Positions 31,583-32,764 of a stretch of 32,764 nt of DNA are shown here, piece by piece (the first letter of the stretch is position 1; each line of letters starts with the position of its first letter). Below the pieces are notes generated by a model. That model searched no databases and had not been told where the DNA came from. It saw only the letters and a list, made by a program, of their open reading frames with translations. A program made the position numbers and the translations under genes. Source of the stretch: Deltaproteobacteria bacterium ADurb.Bin207 (GTDB lineage Bacteria > Myxococcota_A > Polyangia > Polyangiales > Polyangiaceae); contig MWCO01000070.1 in NCBI GenBank assembly GCA_002070115.1, forward strand, positions 1-32,764. Direction: 5' to 3'.

Positions 31583-32764
31583 ATGCGAATCGCTCGCGTG
31601 TCGTTCTGCACCCGAAGGCTGTGCGCGCTGCTTGTTTTTTTGGCAGCCGGGGGCTGTGCTCGCGAGCATGCCCATCTCGTCGACCCGGCGTCACGGCCCA
31701 TGCTCTATCATCGCGGTAATACGCACGGAGGGGACCGTTTCGATGCTTCTCTGCCCTCGATGCCGTGGGCAGAAAGGGCTTCGACCGAGGATTGGCGGGC
31801 CGACCCGCGACCAGAAACGGGATTGACGCTGGAAGATATCCTCTCGACTGATTCTTCTCTTTTACCCGCCCCGTCCACGGAAAACCTGCCTGTCCCACCC
31901 AGAACGGATGCTGAACTACCGCCCAAGCCCGTGCCGAATTTGCCGTCGCTTCGAACGATGGATGCCAGTACCATCCCCGATGGCGAAGCATGCCTGACGC
32001 AACTCATGGGGTTGGGGGTGTCATTTCGGATGGGGCCGGAAAAAAAGGGAATGAAGACGTCGGTGCTCGTCGATGGGCCGATCGGAGGCGTTACGTATCG
32101 CGGTTATCAGAACGGCCCTCTTCTTTGTGATTGTCGTCTCGCGGTGGCGCTGTCGTGGGTCGGAGCTGATTTTTTGGCTTTGGGAATCTCGGAAGTAGTC
32201 TATTCCGGCGCCTATTCCTACCGGATGAGCAAGGTAGGGCGGATGAGCCTGCATGCTTGGGGGCTTGCGATCGATATTCACGAGGTAGTGGCTTCCGGCA
32301 AGCGGCTGTCGCTCCTCCAGGATTATGAGCGCGGGCTCACGCAGCCATGTTCGTCCGGGCGCACGCTGAACCAACTCGGATGTCGTCTGCGAGCGCGCGG
32401 TATGTGGCGGGAGTTTTTGACTCCCGATACCAATGGCGACCATCACGACCACTTTCATATTTCCATCAAGCCTCATGGCGAAGACCCTGTGGTGCGACGA
32501 CCCCAGCCGTATGAGCCGCCGGTGGAAGTGCCTGCCAACGCAAAACGGGGAAAAAACCGTGTTGCAACATCAGGCCAAGGTTCTGCTGCTGTATCGAACA
32601 GTGGGACGACTGCAGCGAGGGGACAAACGGGGGCTGAGGGAGCCAATCCGAAAAAGCCCACGCAACCCGCGCGCCCGACTCCGCCGGAACCGCCTTCGGC
32701 CAAGCCTGCCGAGCCCGCGAAAAAGACAGAAAAACCAGCGGATAAACCCGCGGAAAAGCCCACG
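31583..32764 (+). CDS. Lipoprotein with extensin-like/LAS-type peptidase domain (3' end off window)
   Basis: 394 codons visible from the ATG at 31583, open to the right edge. The signal peptide ends in LAAGGC (Cys25). A Pro-rich linker follows to about residue 130. The extensin-like C-terminal domain (about 133-298) includes LLCDCRLAVALSWVGADF and VVYSGAYSYR. The likely zinc site is H224 and D231 (SLHAWGLAIDI, an Hx6D pair) with DHFH (H290, H292), as in LAS-type peptidoglycan peptidases. C182/C184 and C256/C267 may form disulfides. The visible tail is rich in Pro, Lys, Glu and Ala and looks disordered. Cell-wall cleavage is inferred from the fold. The C-terminus is missing. Confidence 0.85.
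   Translation, partial: MRIARVSFCTRRLCALLVFLAAGGCAREHAHLVDPASRPMLYHRGNTHGGDRFDASLPSMPWAERASTEDWRADPRPETGLTLEDILSTDSSLLPAPSTENLPVPPRTDAELPPKPVPNLPSLRTMDASTIPDGEACLTQLMGLGVSFRMGPEKKGMKTSVLVDGPIGGVTYRGYQNGPLLCDCRLAVALSWVGADFLALGISEVVYSGAYSYRMSKVGRMSLHAWGLAIDIHEVVASGKRLSLLQDYERGLTQPCSSGRTLNQLGCRLRARGMWREFLTPDTNGDHHDHFHISIKPHGEDPVVRRPQPYEPPVEVPANAKRGKNRVATSGQGSAAVSNSGTTAARGQTGAEGANPKKPTQPARPTPPEPPSAKPAEPAKKTEKPADKPAEKPT

Noticed and set aside
32473..32763. Minus-strand Gly/Ala/Phe-rich frame at the right edge
   Set aside because: It is the complement of the Pro/Lys-rich tail of the extensin-like lipoprotein gene.
32680..32764. Similarity of the Lys/Pro/Ala/Glu tail at the right edge to the H1-like repeats at the left edge
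   Set aside because: Both are low-complexity sequences with few residue types; the unit patterns differ and no duplication is supported.

Overview
The window most resembles a chromosome segment of a Myxococcota-type (deltaproteobacterial) bacterium. This is inferred from gene content only. It carries many lipoproteins with low-complexity linkers, an IgGFc-binding-type surface protein, TIG-domain and Cys-rich secreted proteins, paired FHA proteins, a histone H1-like Lys/Pro/Ala repeat protein, and an NtrC-family regulator. DNA is moderately GC-rich and mostly coding. I see no insertion sequence, CRISPR array, rRNA or tRNA.

Region 1 (1-7.2 kb), maintenance genes: the N-terminal part of a histone H1-like protein (minus, cut by the left edge), recN, an iron-sulfur ferredoxin-like protein, and a tightly overlapped minus-strand operon bamD-like > NtrC/NtrX-like regulator > coaE. 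engB diverges from that operon.

Region 2 (7.2-16 kb), mostly plus strand: a 791-aa unknown protein with an internal octapeptide repeat; a pterin cluster (PTPS-family protein, FolB-like protein) running into tsaB and a Crp/Fnr regulator; an AT-rich gap; a TPR lipoprotein, a RodZ-like HTH membrane protein and recO; and serC behind a leader with a striking dyad. The pterin pair is the most interesting biochemical signal. The PTPS protein has the ExxHGH motif associated with the PTPS-III type that can bypass FolB, and the adjacent FolB-like protein has Phe where the catalytic Tyr should be.

Region 3 (16-23.1 kb): a secreted protein of unknown function, two tandem FHA proteins that look like an ancient duplication and share an undescribed helical C-terminal region, a DciA/DUF721 protein, a single-TM protein, a 69-aa winged-helix-like protein divergent from a glycine-rich RRM protein, a two-S1-domain protein and a PlsC-type acyltransferase.

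Region 4 (23.1-32.8 kb), cell-surface block: a two-gene lipoprotein operon (TIG protein then IgGFc-binding-like protein), a Cys-rich repeat lipoprotein, an 887-aa lipoprotein, and a divergent lipoprotein with an extensin-like/LAS peptidase domain that runs off the right edge. These are probably exported and envelope-attached. No dedicated secretion machinery is visible nearby.

Some start codons were moved from the longest reading frame on the basis of family alignment, ribosome binding sites or signal peptides; each entry says so. All family assignments come from reading motifs by eye, with no database search.
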